Below are positions 1 through 6,369 of a stretch of DNA of 13,665 bases, in pieces. Every line of letters begins with the position of its first letter. Positions within the stretch are counted from its first letter, which is position 1. The stretch comes from Alphaproteobacteria bacterium (lineage in GTDB: Bacteria; Pseudomonadota; Alphaproteobacteria; RF32; UBA3637), in assembly GCA_017414845.1 (NCBI GenBank), contig JAFQJY010000031.1, positions 1 to 13,665 of the forward strand, in the 5' to 3' direction. The translations under genes and the position numbers were made by a program. The notes beneath the pieces were generated by a model that was given only the letters and a program-made list of their open reading frames with translations, was not told where the DNA came from and searched no databases.

Positions 1-1449
1 GGCATCTACGTTAAGAATGCTGTCTATTTCAAGGGTATGAATAGCCTCTTCATCCGGTTGTGTATGATTTCTTATATAATCATCCAAAAAATTAAAGAAA
101 TCATCTATACGTTCTTTTTTAAGTGAAAAACCGGCCGCCATCGGATGCCCTCCGCCTTTTGTCAGGATTCCTTTTTGAAGTGCCGTAATAACAATAACGC
201 CTAAATCCACCCCAGTCACAGAACGACTTGAACCTTTCACTTCGTCATTTTCAACACTGAGTACAAATGTCGGTAAATGATAGGTATCTTTCAGGCGTCC
301 TGCAACAATACCGACAACCCCCTGATGCCAGTCTTTACCTTGAACAAGCAAAAAAGGATGCCCTTCTTTGACGAGTTTTTCAGCTTGAACGGTTGCTTCT
401 TCAAGAACGGTTGTTTCTATTTCACGGCGATGAACATTTAATTCCTCCAATTCTGTAGCAATCCTGTGTGCTTCAAGCATATCTTTCGTTGAGAGCAGAC
501 GCATACCCAAATCAGAAGTACCGACACGACCGCCGGCATTGACACGAGGTCCTAAAATAAATCCCATTTGATAAGAGCCTATCTTTTCAAAAATACGGGC
601 AACTTCCGAAAGAGCATTCAAACCGATATTTTCCCGTTTAGCCATTTGTCCGATACCGCTTTTCACAAACAGCCTGTTTATTCCTCGTAACGGCACAACA
701 TCACAAACCGTGCCAAAAGCGACTAAATCCAACCATTTTTTTAAATCAGGCTCTTTCCTTGTCTGATAAAACCCCTGTTCCCGAAGCAGTCTGTTGATTG
801 CAACAATTGTCAAAAAAACGACACCGACGGCTGCCATAGAATAACAAGGACCGTTATGAGGTTCATCCAATCGCTTAGGATTGACGACAGCATACGCATC
901 AGGAAGATGTTTTTCCGGTTCATGATGGTCTAAAATAACAATATCCAATCCTAATTTGGTCCCGAAAGCAATCGGTTCAAAAGCAGTCATTCCGCAATCA
1001 ACAGTCACTACTAATTTGATACCGTCATCATAGTATTTCTGCATTTCACGAATATTCGGGCCATAACCATCTGCTCTATCTGGAATAAAAACTCGTGTTT
1101 TTACACCGACAGCCTCTAAAAAAAGTTTCAGTAAAGAACTGGAAGTCGCTCCATCCACATCATAATCCCCCATAATTCCGATAGTTTCGTTGTTCTCAAT
1201 GGATTGAATTATCCTGCGTGATGCTTTTTCAACATCTTTTAAAATATAGGGATCAGGCAAATTCTGTCTTAAAGACGGATGTAAAAAGGCCTCTGTTTCT
1301 TCAAAAGGGATACCTCGTGCAGACAAAATGCGAGCAACGACCTCAGGTACATTAAATGTTTGCTGAATACGAGAAACGATATTTTCTTCAAAACTTTTAA
1401 GTTTCCACTTTTTCCCGCCGAGGGAAGTTTTTCCGTCCAATAAGCGCAT
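1..1449 (-). CDS. recJ: Single-stranded-DNA-specific exonuclease RecJ (C-terminus cut by window edge)
   Basis: RecJ is a 5'-3' exonuclease on single-stranded DNA that acts in RecFOR recombination, mismatch repair and repair of stalled forks. The frame is open from the ATG at 1449 to the left edge and gives 483 residues. The usual length is about 570-600, so roughly 90-120 C-terminal residues lie outside. The DHH phosphoesterase motifs are visible: DYDVDG at residues 95-100 with the metal-binding aspartates, and LDHHEPEK with DHH at 174-176. The DHHA1-type motif GGGHPMAAGF lies near the left edge (about 120-160 in the window). The start was chosen because an AAGGAAA ribosome binding site sits just upstream. 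The ATG seven bases further out is in another frame. The gene is divergent from the ybaB-recR-zapA cluster. Confidence 0.96.
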   Translation of the reverse strand, partial: MRLLDGKTSLGGKKWKLKSFEENIVSRIQQTFNVPEVVARILSARGIPFEETEAFLHPSLRQNLPDPYILKDVEKASRRIIQSIENNETIGIMGDYDVDGATSSSLLKLFLEAVGVKTRVFIPDRADGYGPNIREMQKYYDDGIKLVVTVDCGMTAFEPIAFGTKLGLDIVILDHHEPEKHLPDAYAVVNPKRLDEPHNGPCYSMAAVGVVFLTIVAINRLLREQGFYQTRKEPDLKKWLDLVAFGTVCDVVPLRGINRLFVKSGIGQMAKRENIGLNALSEVARIFEKIGSYQMGFILGPRVNAGGRVGTSDLGMRLLSTKDMLEAHRIATELEELNVHRREIETTVLEEATVQAEKLVKEGHPFLLVQGKDWHQGVVGIVAGRLKDTYHLPTFVLSVENDEVKGSSRSVTGVDLGVIVITALQKGILTKGGGHPMAAGFSLKKERIDDFFNFLDDYIRNHTQPDEEAIHTLEIDSILNVDA

Positions 1450-1485
1450 ACGACATTTCCTTTCCGTTTTAGTACTGACTCTTTG

Positions 1486-1515
1486 AGTATAGGCAAAATT
1501 CACAGCCTCTTGCAA
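1486..1515 (-). promoter_or_regulatory. Candidate sigma-70 promoter for recJ
   Basis: On the minus strand TTGCAA (1510-1515) and TATACT (1486-1491) are separated by 18 bases. This predicts transcription starting near 1479, about 30 bases before the recJ ATG. It is a motif call by eye only. Confidence 0.45.
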
Positions 1516-1540
1516 GTCCTTTTTAAAAAAATAATAAGCC

Positions 1541-1568
1541 TTGACAAAATTATTCTTTTTTTTATGCT
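1541..1568 (+). promoter_or_regulatory. Candidate sigma-70 promoter for the ybaB-recR-zapA cluster
   Basis: A perfect -35 hexamer TTGACA (1541-1546) is followed after 16 bases by TATGCT (1563-1568). The predicted start is near 1575, about 24 bases ahead of the first small ORF. The same -10 hexamer TATGCT recurs in the promoter at 3543-3571. The 149-base gap 1450-1598 otherwise holds only the recJ promoter. Confidence 0.6.
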
Positions 1569-1598
1569 GATGAATATGAAAAAAGAGGACATATACGA

Positions 1599-1751
1599 AT
1601 GAACGAAAAAAAAGAACAAATGATGCCTCATGAATGGGCATTACAACTTGTAACACGAGGACGAATAAATCGTCTAAGAGATGTTTTTTCTTATTTAAAG
1701 TTGATTTTATCCTTGAAATACAGGAAGAAATCGCCTAAGATGGAAAAGTAA
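1599..1751 (+). CDS. Small 50-residue protein upstream of YbaB, function unknown
   Basis: I do not recognise this product. The ORF starts MNEKKEQMMPHEWALQL and ends with a Lys-rich tail, KKSPKMEK. It is strongly basic in its second half, with a central amphipathic stretch around RLRDVFSYLKLIL (about residues 26-38). It has no signal peptide, no Cys pair and no clear membrane segment. A GAGG-type ribosome binding site lies 10 bases before the ATG, a good promoter lies just upstream, and ybaB starts 27 bases after its stop. It is probably the first gene of the transcript. In many bacteria dnaX sits directly before ybaB-recR; here this ORF occupies that position. It could instead be a leader peptide or a non-coding 5' region. 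Confidence 0.5.
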   Translation: MNEKKEQMMPHEWALQLVTRGRINRLRDVFSYLKLILSLKYRKKSPKMEK

Positions 1752-1778
1752 TTTTAAATTCAAAGGAGATATAGAACT

Positions 1779-2111
1779 ATGAAAAATATGATGGACATGA
1801 TGGGAATGCTCAAAAAAGCACAAGCCGTTCAAAGCCAAATGGCAACCGTTCAAAATAAAATGGGAGCAACCGATTTTGTCGGAGAATCAGCCGGCGGTGC
1901 CGTTAAAATCACAGTCAACGGAAAATTGGAAGCAAAGAAAATTTCTCTGGATGCCTCTGTTGTTGATAAAGATGATATTGAAACATTGGAAGATTTGATT
2001 TTAGTTGCCATAAATAATGCTCGTGAAGCCGTTGAAGATGCTAATGCTAAAGCATTTGAGGGCATCAAAAAGAACTTAGACCTTCCTGATAACTTTGAAC
2101 TTCCGTTCTAA
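1779..2111 (+). CDS. ybaB: YbaB/EbfC family nucleoid-associated protein
   Basis: This is a small DNA-binding protein that dimerises and coats the nucleoid; it is commonly encoded directly before recR. At 110 residues it is normal length for the family. The start MKNMMDMMGMLKKAQAVQSQM is the typical Met-rich amphipathic first helix. It is followed by the beta region with GESAGGAVKITVNGK (about residues 35-49) and a C-terminal helix with LEDLILVAINNARE. An AAAGGAG ribosome binding site at 1762-1768 supports the start. It is co-transcribed with recR, with an 8-base gap and no obvious separate ribosome binding site for recR, which suggests coupled translation. Confidence 0.96.
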   Translation: MKNMMDMMGMLKKAQAVQSQMATVQNKMGATDFVGESAGGAVKITVNGKLEAKKISLDASVVDKDDIETLEDLILVAINNAREAVEDANAKAFEGIKKNLDLPDNFELPF

Positions 2112-2119
2112 ACAGTAAT

Positions 2120-2719
2120 ATGCAATCTGCGTCCATTGAAGTTCTGATACAGTTGATGTCAAAACTGCCTGCGTTAGGGCCTCGCTCTTCCAGACGGGCA
2201 GTTTTGCATTTGCTCAAAAAAAAAGAGACTTTGATGGAACCGTTGATATCTGCTTTAACGGAAGTTTCTGAAACCATTAAGACCTGTTCCGTTTGCGGAA
2301 ATTTAGATACGAACGAAATCTGTCATATCTGCTCAGATGTCGGCAGAATACATCATCAACTTTGTGTTGTTCAAGATGTGTCTGATTTATGGGCGTTGGA
2401 ACGGGCAAATGTCTATCAGGGAATGTACCACGTTCTTGGCGGTGTTTTATCAGCATTGGACGGTATCGGTCCCGATGAACTTCAAATTTCTTCGCTTGTT
2501 TCTCGCATAAAAACAGGAGAGATACGGGAAGTTATCTTGGCTCTGCCTGCCACCGTAGACGGGCAAATGACAGCGCATTATCTGACAGATATTTTAGAAA
2601 AAACAGGCGTGACAATATCCGGTTTATCTCACGGCGTACCTATCGGAGGAGAATTGGATTATTTAGACGAAGGAACACTTCAAACCGCATTTAGAACAAG
2701 ACGTCTCGTAAAGGAGTAA
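2120..2719 (+). CDS. recR: Recombination mediator RecR
   Basis: RecR works with RecO (and RecF) to load RecA on gapped single-stranded DNA. The protein is 199 residues, the usual size. Domains in order are: a helix-hairpin-helix with LPALGPRSSRRAVLHLL (about 16-32); a four-cysteine zinc site C56, C59, C68, C71; a Toprim domain from about residue 81 with the conserved stretch around YHVLGGVLSALDGIGP (103-118); and the ATVDGQMTAHYL segment (144-155). The RecR-type C-terminus contains HGVPIGGELDYLDEGTL. All four zinc cysteines are present, so the protein looks functional. It sits between ybaB and the coiled-coil gene, two bases before the latter. Confidence 0.97.
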   Translation: MQSASIEVLIQLMSKLPALGPRSSRRAVLHLLKKKETLMEPLISALTEVSETIKTCSVCGNLDTNEICHICSDVGRIHHQLCVVQDVSDLWALERANVYQGMYHVLGGVLSALDGIGPDELQISSLVSRIKTGEIREVILALPATVDGQMTAHYLTDILEKTGVTISGLSHGVPIGGELDYLDEGTLQTAFRTRRLVKE

Positions 2720-2721
2720 AG

Positions 2722-2928
2722 ATGAATACACTTCAAGAAGCATTAGATAAATTAAACGCCTCACTGGACAGATTGGATTCTGTTGTTTCTGAGAAAATAG
2801 AAAGAGAAGCCTCTTTGAAAGAACAAGCACAAAAAATGACGGCGCTTGTCAATGAAACGTATCAACGAATAGATTCGGCAATCGCAAAATTGGAACAAGA
2901 AACGGAAAATGGCGACAGTCAGCTTTAA
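2722..2928 (+). CDS. Small coiled-coil protein next to ZapA (DUF4164-like)
   Basis: This is a 68-residue, almost entirely helical protein with a heptad pattern from about residue 4 to 62 (LQEALDKLNASLDRLDSVV, then further Leu/Val/Ile at a and d positions). It has no Cys, Pro or Trp, as expected of a continuous coiled coil. An AAAGGAG ribosome binding site at 2710-2716 supports the start. The last 20 bases overlap the start of zapA, so the two are probably translationally coupled. Small coiled-coil proteins directly before zapA are known in alphaproteobacteria (DUF4164-type). A role at the FtsZ ring, like that of ZapB, is an inference from position and fold only. Confidence 0.8.
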   Translation: MNTLQEALDKLNASLDRLDSVVSEKIEREASLKEQAQKMTALVNETYQRIDSAIAKLEQETENGDSQL

Positions 2929-3205
2929 AATAGACGGACACACCTATAAAATCGCCTGCGCAGACGGAGGCGAACAGCATGTTCTTGAACTTGCGGAATA
3001 TGTCAATCAAAAAGCAAAATTACTTAAAGGAAATAACGCCTTTATACCGGAGGGACAACTTCTTGCAATGATTACGATTCTTTTAGCAGAAGAAGTCGCT
3101 CAAAGCCGAAAAAACGAATCGGGAACAACAAAGCAACTCACTGAAAAAATTGATTTTTTTTCTGAGAAAATTTTAATGCTTGCAAACAAAATCCAAAAGA
3201 GTTAA
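2909..3205 (+). CDS. zapA: Cell division protein ZapA
   Basis: ZapA binds FtsZ and bundles its filaments at the division site. This 98-residue protein has the family's N-terminal globular part: VSFKIDGHTYKIACADGGEQHVLELAEYVNQK, with the alternating beta pattern and the conserved G-x-E after the Cys. A long helix with LLAMITILLAEEVAQ follows, then a charged C-terminal coiled coil. The start overlaps the coiled-coil gene by 20 bases, with GGAAAA just ahead as a weak ribosome binding site. The 6S-like RNA begins immediately downstream, as in many proteobacteria. Confidence 0.93.
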   Translation: MATVSFKIDGHTYKIACADGGEQHVLELAEYVNQKAKLLKGNNAFIPEGQLLAMITILLAEEVAQSRKNESGTTKQLTEKIDFFSEKILMLANKIQKS

Positions 3206-3208
3206 ACT
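3180..3208 (+). promoter_or_regulatory. Candidate promoter for the 6S-like RNA
   Basis: TTGCAA (3180-3185) and TAAACT (3203-3208) lie 17 bases apart at the very end of zapA. The predicted start, about 3215, falls at the 5' edge of the closing stem of the RNA. Each hexamer matches consensus at 4 of 6 positions, so support is moderate. Confidence 0.4.
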
Positions 3209-3217
3209 GAAAGTATA

Positions 3218-3366
3218 GGCGCTGGCTTCTGGGTTCGTTAGAGCTACTTAACTCTTGGATCTATGAGTACAGAAAGGGGTCAGATGGGCTAGATGCGCTG
3301 TCTGATACTCAAATTAAGAGATTGCGGTCTAGAGGAAAGATCGCCGACGGCTTGAGAGGCCAGCCA
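3218..3366 (+). ncRNA. ssrS: 6S RNA candidate
   Basis: 6S RNA binds the sigma-70 RNA polymerase holoenzyme as a promoter mimic. Three observations support the call. The position is directly after zapA, where ssrS usually lies. The length is about 150 nt. The fold is a long rod: a 10-bp closing stem pairs 3221-3230 (GCTGGCTTCT) with 3355-3364 (AGAGGCCAGC), with one G-U pair. Next comes the GGGTTCG/ACGG junction, resembling the TGTTCG/GCGG junction of the E. coli RNA, and then a large open bubble. An inner arm pairs CTCTT (3252-3256) with AAGAG (3316-3320), and GAGTA-CAGA (3265-3273) with TCTG-A-TACTC (3301-3310). No good ORF fits the region. Ends are approximate, and identification is from position and hand folding only. 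Confidence 0.62.
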
Positions 3367-3410
3367 AACAAACTTCCACCTTTTCTCAACCTGAGAGATG
3401 AATATTGCAG

Positions 3411-3487
3411 TCTGATGCTGAAGAAACGAAATACATCTTCATACCTTTATTGGTATAAGTTTCTACCGAAGACATCAGATGTTTTTT
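3411..3487 (+). terminator. Structured T-tailed element, possible terminator or separate small RNA
   Basis: A nested set of stems is visible: TCTGATG (3411-3417) with CATCAGA (3473-3479), GAAAC (3424-3428) with GTTTC (3459-3463), and ATACC with GGTAT around a TTTATT loop (about 3441-3455). It is followed by GTTTTTTG (3481-3488). This would end transcripts coming from zapA and the 6S-like RNA. The element is larger than a plain terminator, so it may be the 3' part of a further small RNA spanning about 3370-3487. Confidence 0.45.
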
Positions 3488-3542
3488 GTGATTTTACAAT
3501 TTTCATTTAATTTTGAATAAATTATCCCATAAAAAATACTTC

Positions 3543-3571
3543 TTGATTTGGTATACATATTCGTATATGCT
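3543..3571 (+). promoter_or_regulatory. Candidate promoter with inverted repeat in the spacer
   Basis: TTGATT (3543-3548) and TATGCT (3566-3571) are spaced by 17 bases, giving a start near 3578 and a leader of about 20 bases before the ATG at 3599. The spacer and -10 contain an inverted repeat, TATAC-ATATTC-GTATA (3552-3567), which could be an operator. The interval 3488-3542 shows nothing recognisable. Confidence 0.5.
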
Positions 3572-3598
3572 CTAACTTCAACAACAAGGAGTTATACA

Positions 3599-4459
3599 AT
3601 GAATAAATTGCTTAAAACTTTTTTTCTTATCGGTTTAGTGACTGTTTCCTTCTCTGCTCAAGCGCAGGAAAATACAAACAAAAGCGAATTACGGGCTAAT
3701 TTAAAAGATTTATCCTTTATCTTTGCCAACACGAAAGTCAATCACGCTCAAATGTATCAAGACAGCCAGGTTTCCGAACTTTCAGCGGATACTCAGATGC
3801 AACTGCTCGGAAAACTTGATTTTGCCTTAGAGTATGAAAGAGAAAAATTTCGCTGGGATAACAGTATTAAGATGGCCTACGGAAAAACAAAAATCAAGGA
3901 AGTAGACGGCGATGAAACAACCAACGAACCCGAAGACATTATCCTTTTTACAACGGATTATGCCCACAAAATGTGGAATATCCGAAATGCTGATGTCGGA
4001 CCGTTTGTCAATATCGGATATGAAACGGAATTTACTAAAAATGACGATTCACCCAGAACTTCTCTTTCTCGTGGCAAAGCCGGTATCAAACTTTTCGGTG
4101 GTACGTATTTTGAAGATTTGTATACTGCGTTTGTTGAAGAGGCTGATTTTACCTATTCCAAAACGAATATGAAAAGTGCTTGGGAAATCGGATACCGCTT
4201 TAAAATTCCTGTTCGTGAAGGAGTTGCTTTTGTTTCCGAAGGGTACTATCGTGATTATTTTAAATATTCGGAAAAAAATGCCTCAGATTTAAAATATGAC
4301 TTGAAACTTTTCGCTAAAATGGAAGTAGAACTTTATAAAAATCTGAACTTTGCTCCTTATTTTTCGTATAGACAAGCACAGTCCAGAGTGGCAGAAAAAA
4401 CAGGTAGCAGTGTCATCATCGGCGTTGCAATCGGATATGGAAACTGTTTTGATTTATAA
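3599..4459 (+). CDS. Secreted, probably outer-membrane beta-barrel protein of unknown function
   Basis: I do not recognise a named family. The 286-residue product starts with a clear Sec signal peptide: a MNKLLK basic end, a hydrophobic core to about residue 18, and an A-Q-A cleavage site at 20-22. The mature part is rich in alternating hydrophobic/aromatic and polar residues typical of amphipathic beta strands, e.g. VGPFVNIGYETEF, AGIKLFGGTYFEDLY, WEIGYRFKIPV, LNFAPYFSYRQ and SVIIGVAIGYG. This suggests a small outer-membrane barrel (DUF481-like or DUF3078-like in general appearance; not established). The start at 3599 rather than an upstream in-frame ATG at 3548 is fixed by the signal peptide and the AAGGAG site (3586-3591). 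The stop overlaps the dus start (TAATG), so expression is coupled. Confidence 0.85.
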   Translation: MNKLLKTFFLIGLVTVSFSAQAQENTNKSELRANLKDLSFIFANTKVNHAQMYQDSQVSELSADTQMQLLGKLDFALEYEREKFRWDNSIKMAYGKTKIKEVDGDETTNEPEDIILFTTDYAHKMWNIRNADVGPFVNIGYETEFTKNDDSPRTSLSRGKAGIKLFGGTYFEDLYTAFVEEADFTYSKTNMKSAWEIGYRFKIPVREGVAFVSEGYYRDYFKYSEKNASDLKYDLKLFAKMEVELYKNLNFAPYFSYRQAQSRVAEKTGSSVIIGVAIGYGNCFDL

Positions 4460-5364
4460 TGGATAAAACACTCTTCCTTGCCCCGATGGCCGGTGTTACG
4501 GACACGCCTTTTCGTCAAATCATTCGTCTGTTTAAAACACCTCAAATGATTACGGAGATGATTGCCGTTGAAGGTCTTAAAAGAAACCACTACGGCACAC
4601 TTAAAATGCTCCGGATTGAGGAAGAAAAAGACCTGATCGTCCAACTTGTCGGCGTAAAACCGGAAAGTTTTGTCTATGGAGCGCAAATGGCTGAAAACGT
4701 CGGTGCAATCGGTATAGACATCAATATGGGATGTCCTGTAAAAAAACTGATTACAAACGGCAGTGGTGCTGCGCTTATCAACAATCCTATGACGGCTCTC
4801 AAAATTGTAGAGAATGTTTCAAAAAACGTTTCTATTCCCGTTAGCGTAAAAACAAGATTAGGATGGGATAGCCCTCAAATTGATTCTCTTATCCACTTCA
4901 CGCACGACTTGAAAAACGCCGGTGCTTGTCGTATTGCCATCCATGCACGAACCAAAGAACAGGGATATTCCGGAAAAGCCGACTGGCTCGCTTTAAAAAG
5001 AGTCTGCGAAGAATCGCCTATTCCCGTTATTATCGACGGAGATATCAGAGATACGGAATCTCTAAAACAAGCCCGACTGATTTCCGGTGGTTCTCTTTTT
5101 ATGATTGGTCGGGGGTGTCTTGGACGTCCTTGGATTTTTGAAGAACTGGCAACAGGGGAAAAGCCTGATTTTAACGAACGAGAAATTGTTTTAACGCATT
5201 TTAATGCTCTTTTAAATTACTATGGAAAGAAAGGCATTTTTATCGCCAGAAAACATCTTGCATGGTATGCCAAAGGAAAAACAAATATGGCCGAATTTTG
5301 CAGAAGTGTTTTCAAAGAGACAAATCCTGATGTCGTTAGCGAAATGATAACGGAATTTTTCTGA
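4459..5364 (+). CDS. dusB: tRNA-dihydrouridine synthase, DusB type
   Basis: Dus enzymes use FMN and NADPH to reduce uridines in the D-loop of tRNA. The 301-residue protein shows the family motifs in order: LAPMAGVTDTPFR (7-19, FMN site), DINMGCPVKK (87-96) with the catalytic C92, SVKTRLGWD (129-137), IHARTKEQGYSGKADW (161-176) with the FMN-contacting His and Arg, and IGRGCLGRPW (216-225). The usual NGDI motif is DGDI here (193-196), a mild change. The length is slightly below that of E. coli DusB. The gene overlaps the upstream beta-barrel gene by one base and has no ribosome binding site of its own, so it depends on that gene's translation. Assignment to the DusB rather than the DusA or DusC subfamily is likely but not certain. 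Confidence 0.93.
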   Translation: MDKTLFLAPMAGVTDTPFRQIIRLFKTPQMITEMIAVEGLKRNHYGTLKMLRIEEEKDLIVQLVGVKPESFVYGAQMAENVGAIGIDINMGCPVKKLITNGSGAALINNPMTALKIVENVSKNVSIPVSVKTRLGWDSPQIDSLIHFTHDLKNAGACRIAIHARTKEQGYSGKADWLALKRVCEESPIPVIIDGDIRDTESLKQARLISGGSLFMIGRGCLGRPWIFEELATGEKPDFNEREIVLTHFNALLNYYGKKGIFIARKHLAWYAKGKTNMAEFCRSVFKETNPDVVSEMITEFF

Positions 5365-5365
5365 T

Positions 5366-5413
5366 ACTATTTCGGAAACAAAACTGCCAACATCCCGAGT
5401 AGTAAGTCTTTTT
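5366..5413 (+). terminator. Candidate terminator after dusB
   Basis: ACTATT-(T)-CGG (5366-5375) can pair with CCG-AGTAGT (5395-5403), nine pairs with one bulged T and one G-U. A TCTTTTT run (5407-5413) follows a few bases later. The stem is moderate and the T-run is offset, so the support is partial. Confidence 0.4.
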
Positions 5414-5415
5414 AC

Positions 5416-5443
5416 TTGAAAAAAAGATATTTTTATGTATAAT
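5416..5443 (+). promoter_or_regulatory. Near-consensus promoter giving a leaderless start
   Basis: TTGAAA (5416-5421), a 16-base spacer and a perfect TATAAT (5438-5443) place the transcription start 7 bases downstream, at the A of the ATG at 5450. The transcript of the first HExxH protein would therefore be leaderless. The promoter overlaps an upstream in-frame ATG (5435), which argues against that alternative start. Confidence 0.6.
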
Positions 5444-5449
5444 AAATCT

Positions 5450-6361
5450 ATGCATAAGAATTTACATCATTTGGTTAAAAAACTTAAAAAAAACATTCAG
5501 ATGCCCTTTTACCTGCGTCCGTTTCGGAAGAGAGTAGAGGAAGCCATTGATATTCTTGCTCAAACACAGGCAGGAAAGGACTTACTGATGCATATCGGTG
5601 ATGTACCAAAGGAAATAAACATAAGACTTCTTTCCTCTAATGATGCCGGTTCTTATAACGGTTCAACAAAAAAACTAACCTTAAATGGCGTTCTTCTTAA
5701 AAAATCGGAAAAGGAAAATCTTGTCTGTACCATGGGACATGAACTTTTTCATAAAATGCTTTATGAACAAAAAATGGGCCTTTATAAAAAGAAAATGTCA
5801 CCCTCACAAATCATTACTTTGGAAATTTTAAATGAGGCTTCTGCAACGGCTTTTGAAAAAGCGCTTCTGATGGAAACCTTTCCGGAAAAAGCACGACAAG
5901 ACCGTGATCTTTCTGTGGCCTTCCAAATTTTTGAAAAAACAAAAAAAGAAAACGGATTACAAACAGCACACAAAAAAACGCAAGCTTTTCTTGTCAAAGC
6001 CTTGCTTACGGAAGAACTTTTACCTGTTCGCTATTTTGACTGGCTCGGAAGTTATCTGCATTTAGCCTGTCTTTACACAAAATTTTCTTTTGTTCATGAC
6101 GGAGACAGAGTTTCTTATGAGGGAAACCATAAATCCTATCAAACAATTTTAAATCGCTATACACAAATGTATCATCCCTTTTTAAAAGTCACGGATTTGG
6201 ATAGAGACATCATTTCCTCTGATGAGGACGTGGAAAAGGATGTTCAACAATTTACAGACGCTATCCGTCGTTTCAAAACAGAACGCCCGAAAGGAGTTCC
6301 GGATACGAAACAAACTCGTATTCAGGCTATCATAAGGACAAGAGGTCTTGACAGGATATAA
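5450..6361 (+). CDS. Putative zinc metallopeptidase, HExxH protein (copy 1 of a tandem pair)
   Basis: This 303-residue protein of unknown function carries a zincin motif HELFH (97-101). It is followed 27 residues later by NEASA (128-132), the layout of gluzincins, in which a Glu in an NExxx motif is the third zinc ligand. It may belong to the poorly studied DUF6782-type putative metallopeptidases, but that is from memory. No signal peptide or membrane segment is seen, so it is probably cytoplasmic. The N-terminus is basic (LVKKLKKNIQMPFYLRPFRKR). A conserved EGNHKSYQ (224-231) and a C-terminal KTERPK are shared with the next gene. The start at 5450 rather than 5435 is chosen because it aligns exactly with the start of the downstream paralogue and because the promoter -10 lies between the two ATGs. 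Confidence 0.82.
   Translation: MHKNLHHLVKKLKKNIQMPFYLRPFRKRVEEAIDILAQTQAGKDLLMHIGDVPKEINIRLLSSNDAGSYNGSTKKLTLNGVLLKKSEKENLVCTMGHELFHKMLYEQKMGLYKKKMSPSQIITLEILNEASATAFEKALLMETFPEKARQDRDLSVAFQIFEKTKKENGLQTAHKKTQAFLVKALLTEELLPVRYFDWLGSYLHLACLYTKFSFVHDGDRVSYEGNHKSYQTILNRYTQMYHPFLKVTDLDRDIISSDEDVEKDVQQFTDAIRRFKTERPKGVPDTKQTRIQAIIRTRGLDRI
5501..5560. repeat. Near-identical 60-base patch shared by the tandem HExxH genes (copy 1)
   Basis: Positions 5501-5560 match 6421-6480 with only three differences, all at synonymous third positions, while the flanking coding sequence is much more diverged. It encodes MPFYLRPFRKRVEEAIDILA. See the matching entry at 6421-6480. Confidence 0.85.
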
Positions 6362-6369
6362 TATCGGAT

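Noticed and set aside
3206..3490. Two-piece (permuted) tmRNA or RNase P RNA
   Set aside because: There is no proteolysis tag reading frame, no T-arm and CCA pairing typical of tmRNA, and only a chance GAGGAAAG match to RNase P RNA without its other conserved regions.
3322..3510. 62-residue plus-strand ORF after the 6S candidate
   Set aside because: It lies across the 6S 3' strand and the T-tailed structured element, has no ribosome binding site, and its translation shows no domain or amphipathic pattern.
3548..3598. Upstream in-frame ATG extending the beta-barrel protein by 17 residues
   Set aside because: The extension would cover the promoter and bury the signal peptide; the ATG at 3599 has a good AAGGAG site and directly starts a classic signal sequence.
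4357..4686. 109-residue minus-strand ORF opposite the beta-barrel/dusB junction
   Set aside because: It is antisense to two well-supported genes that overlap by one base and has no similarity pattern of its own.
5435..5449. Upstream ATG giving a five-residue extension of the first HExxH protein
   Set aside because: The TATAAT -10 element lies between this ATG and the next one, so the transcript would not include it, and the paralogue aligns from the later start.
6348..6362. TTGACA at 6348-6353 with TATAAT at 6357-6362 as one promoter
   Set aside because: The spacer is only three bases, so they cannot act together; no good -35 lies 16-18 bases before the TATAAT.
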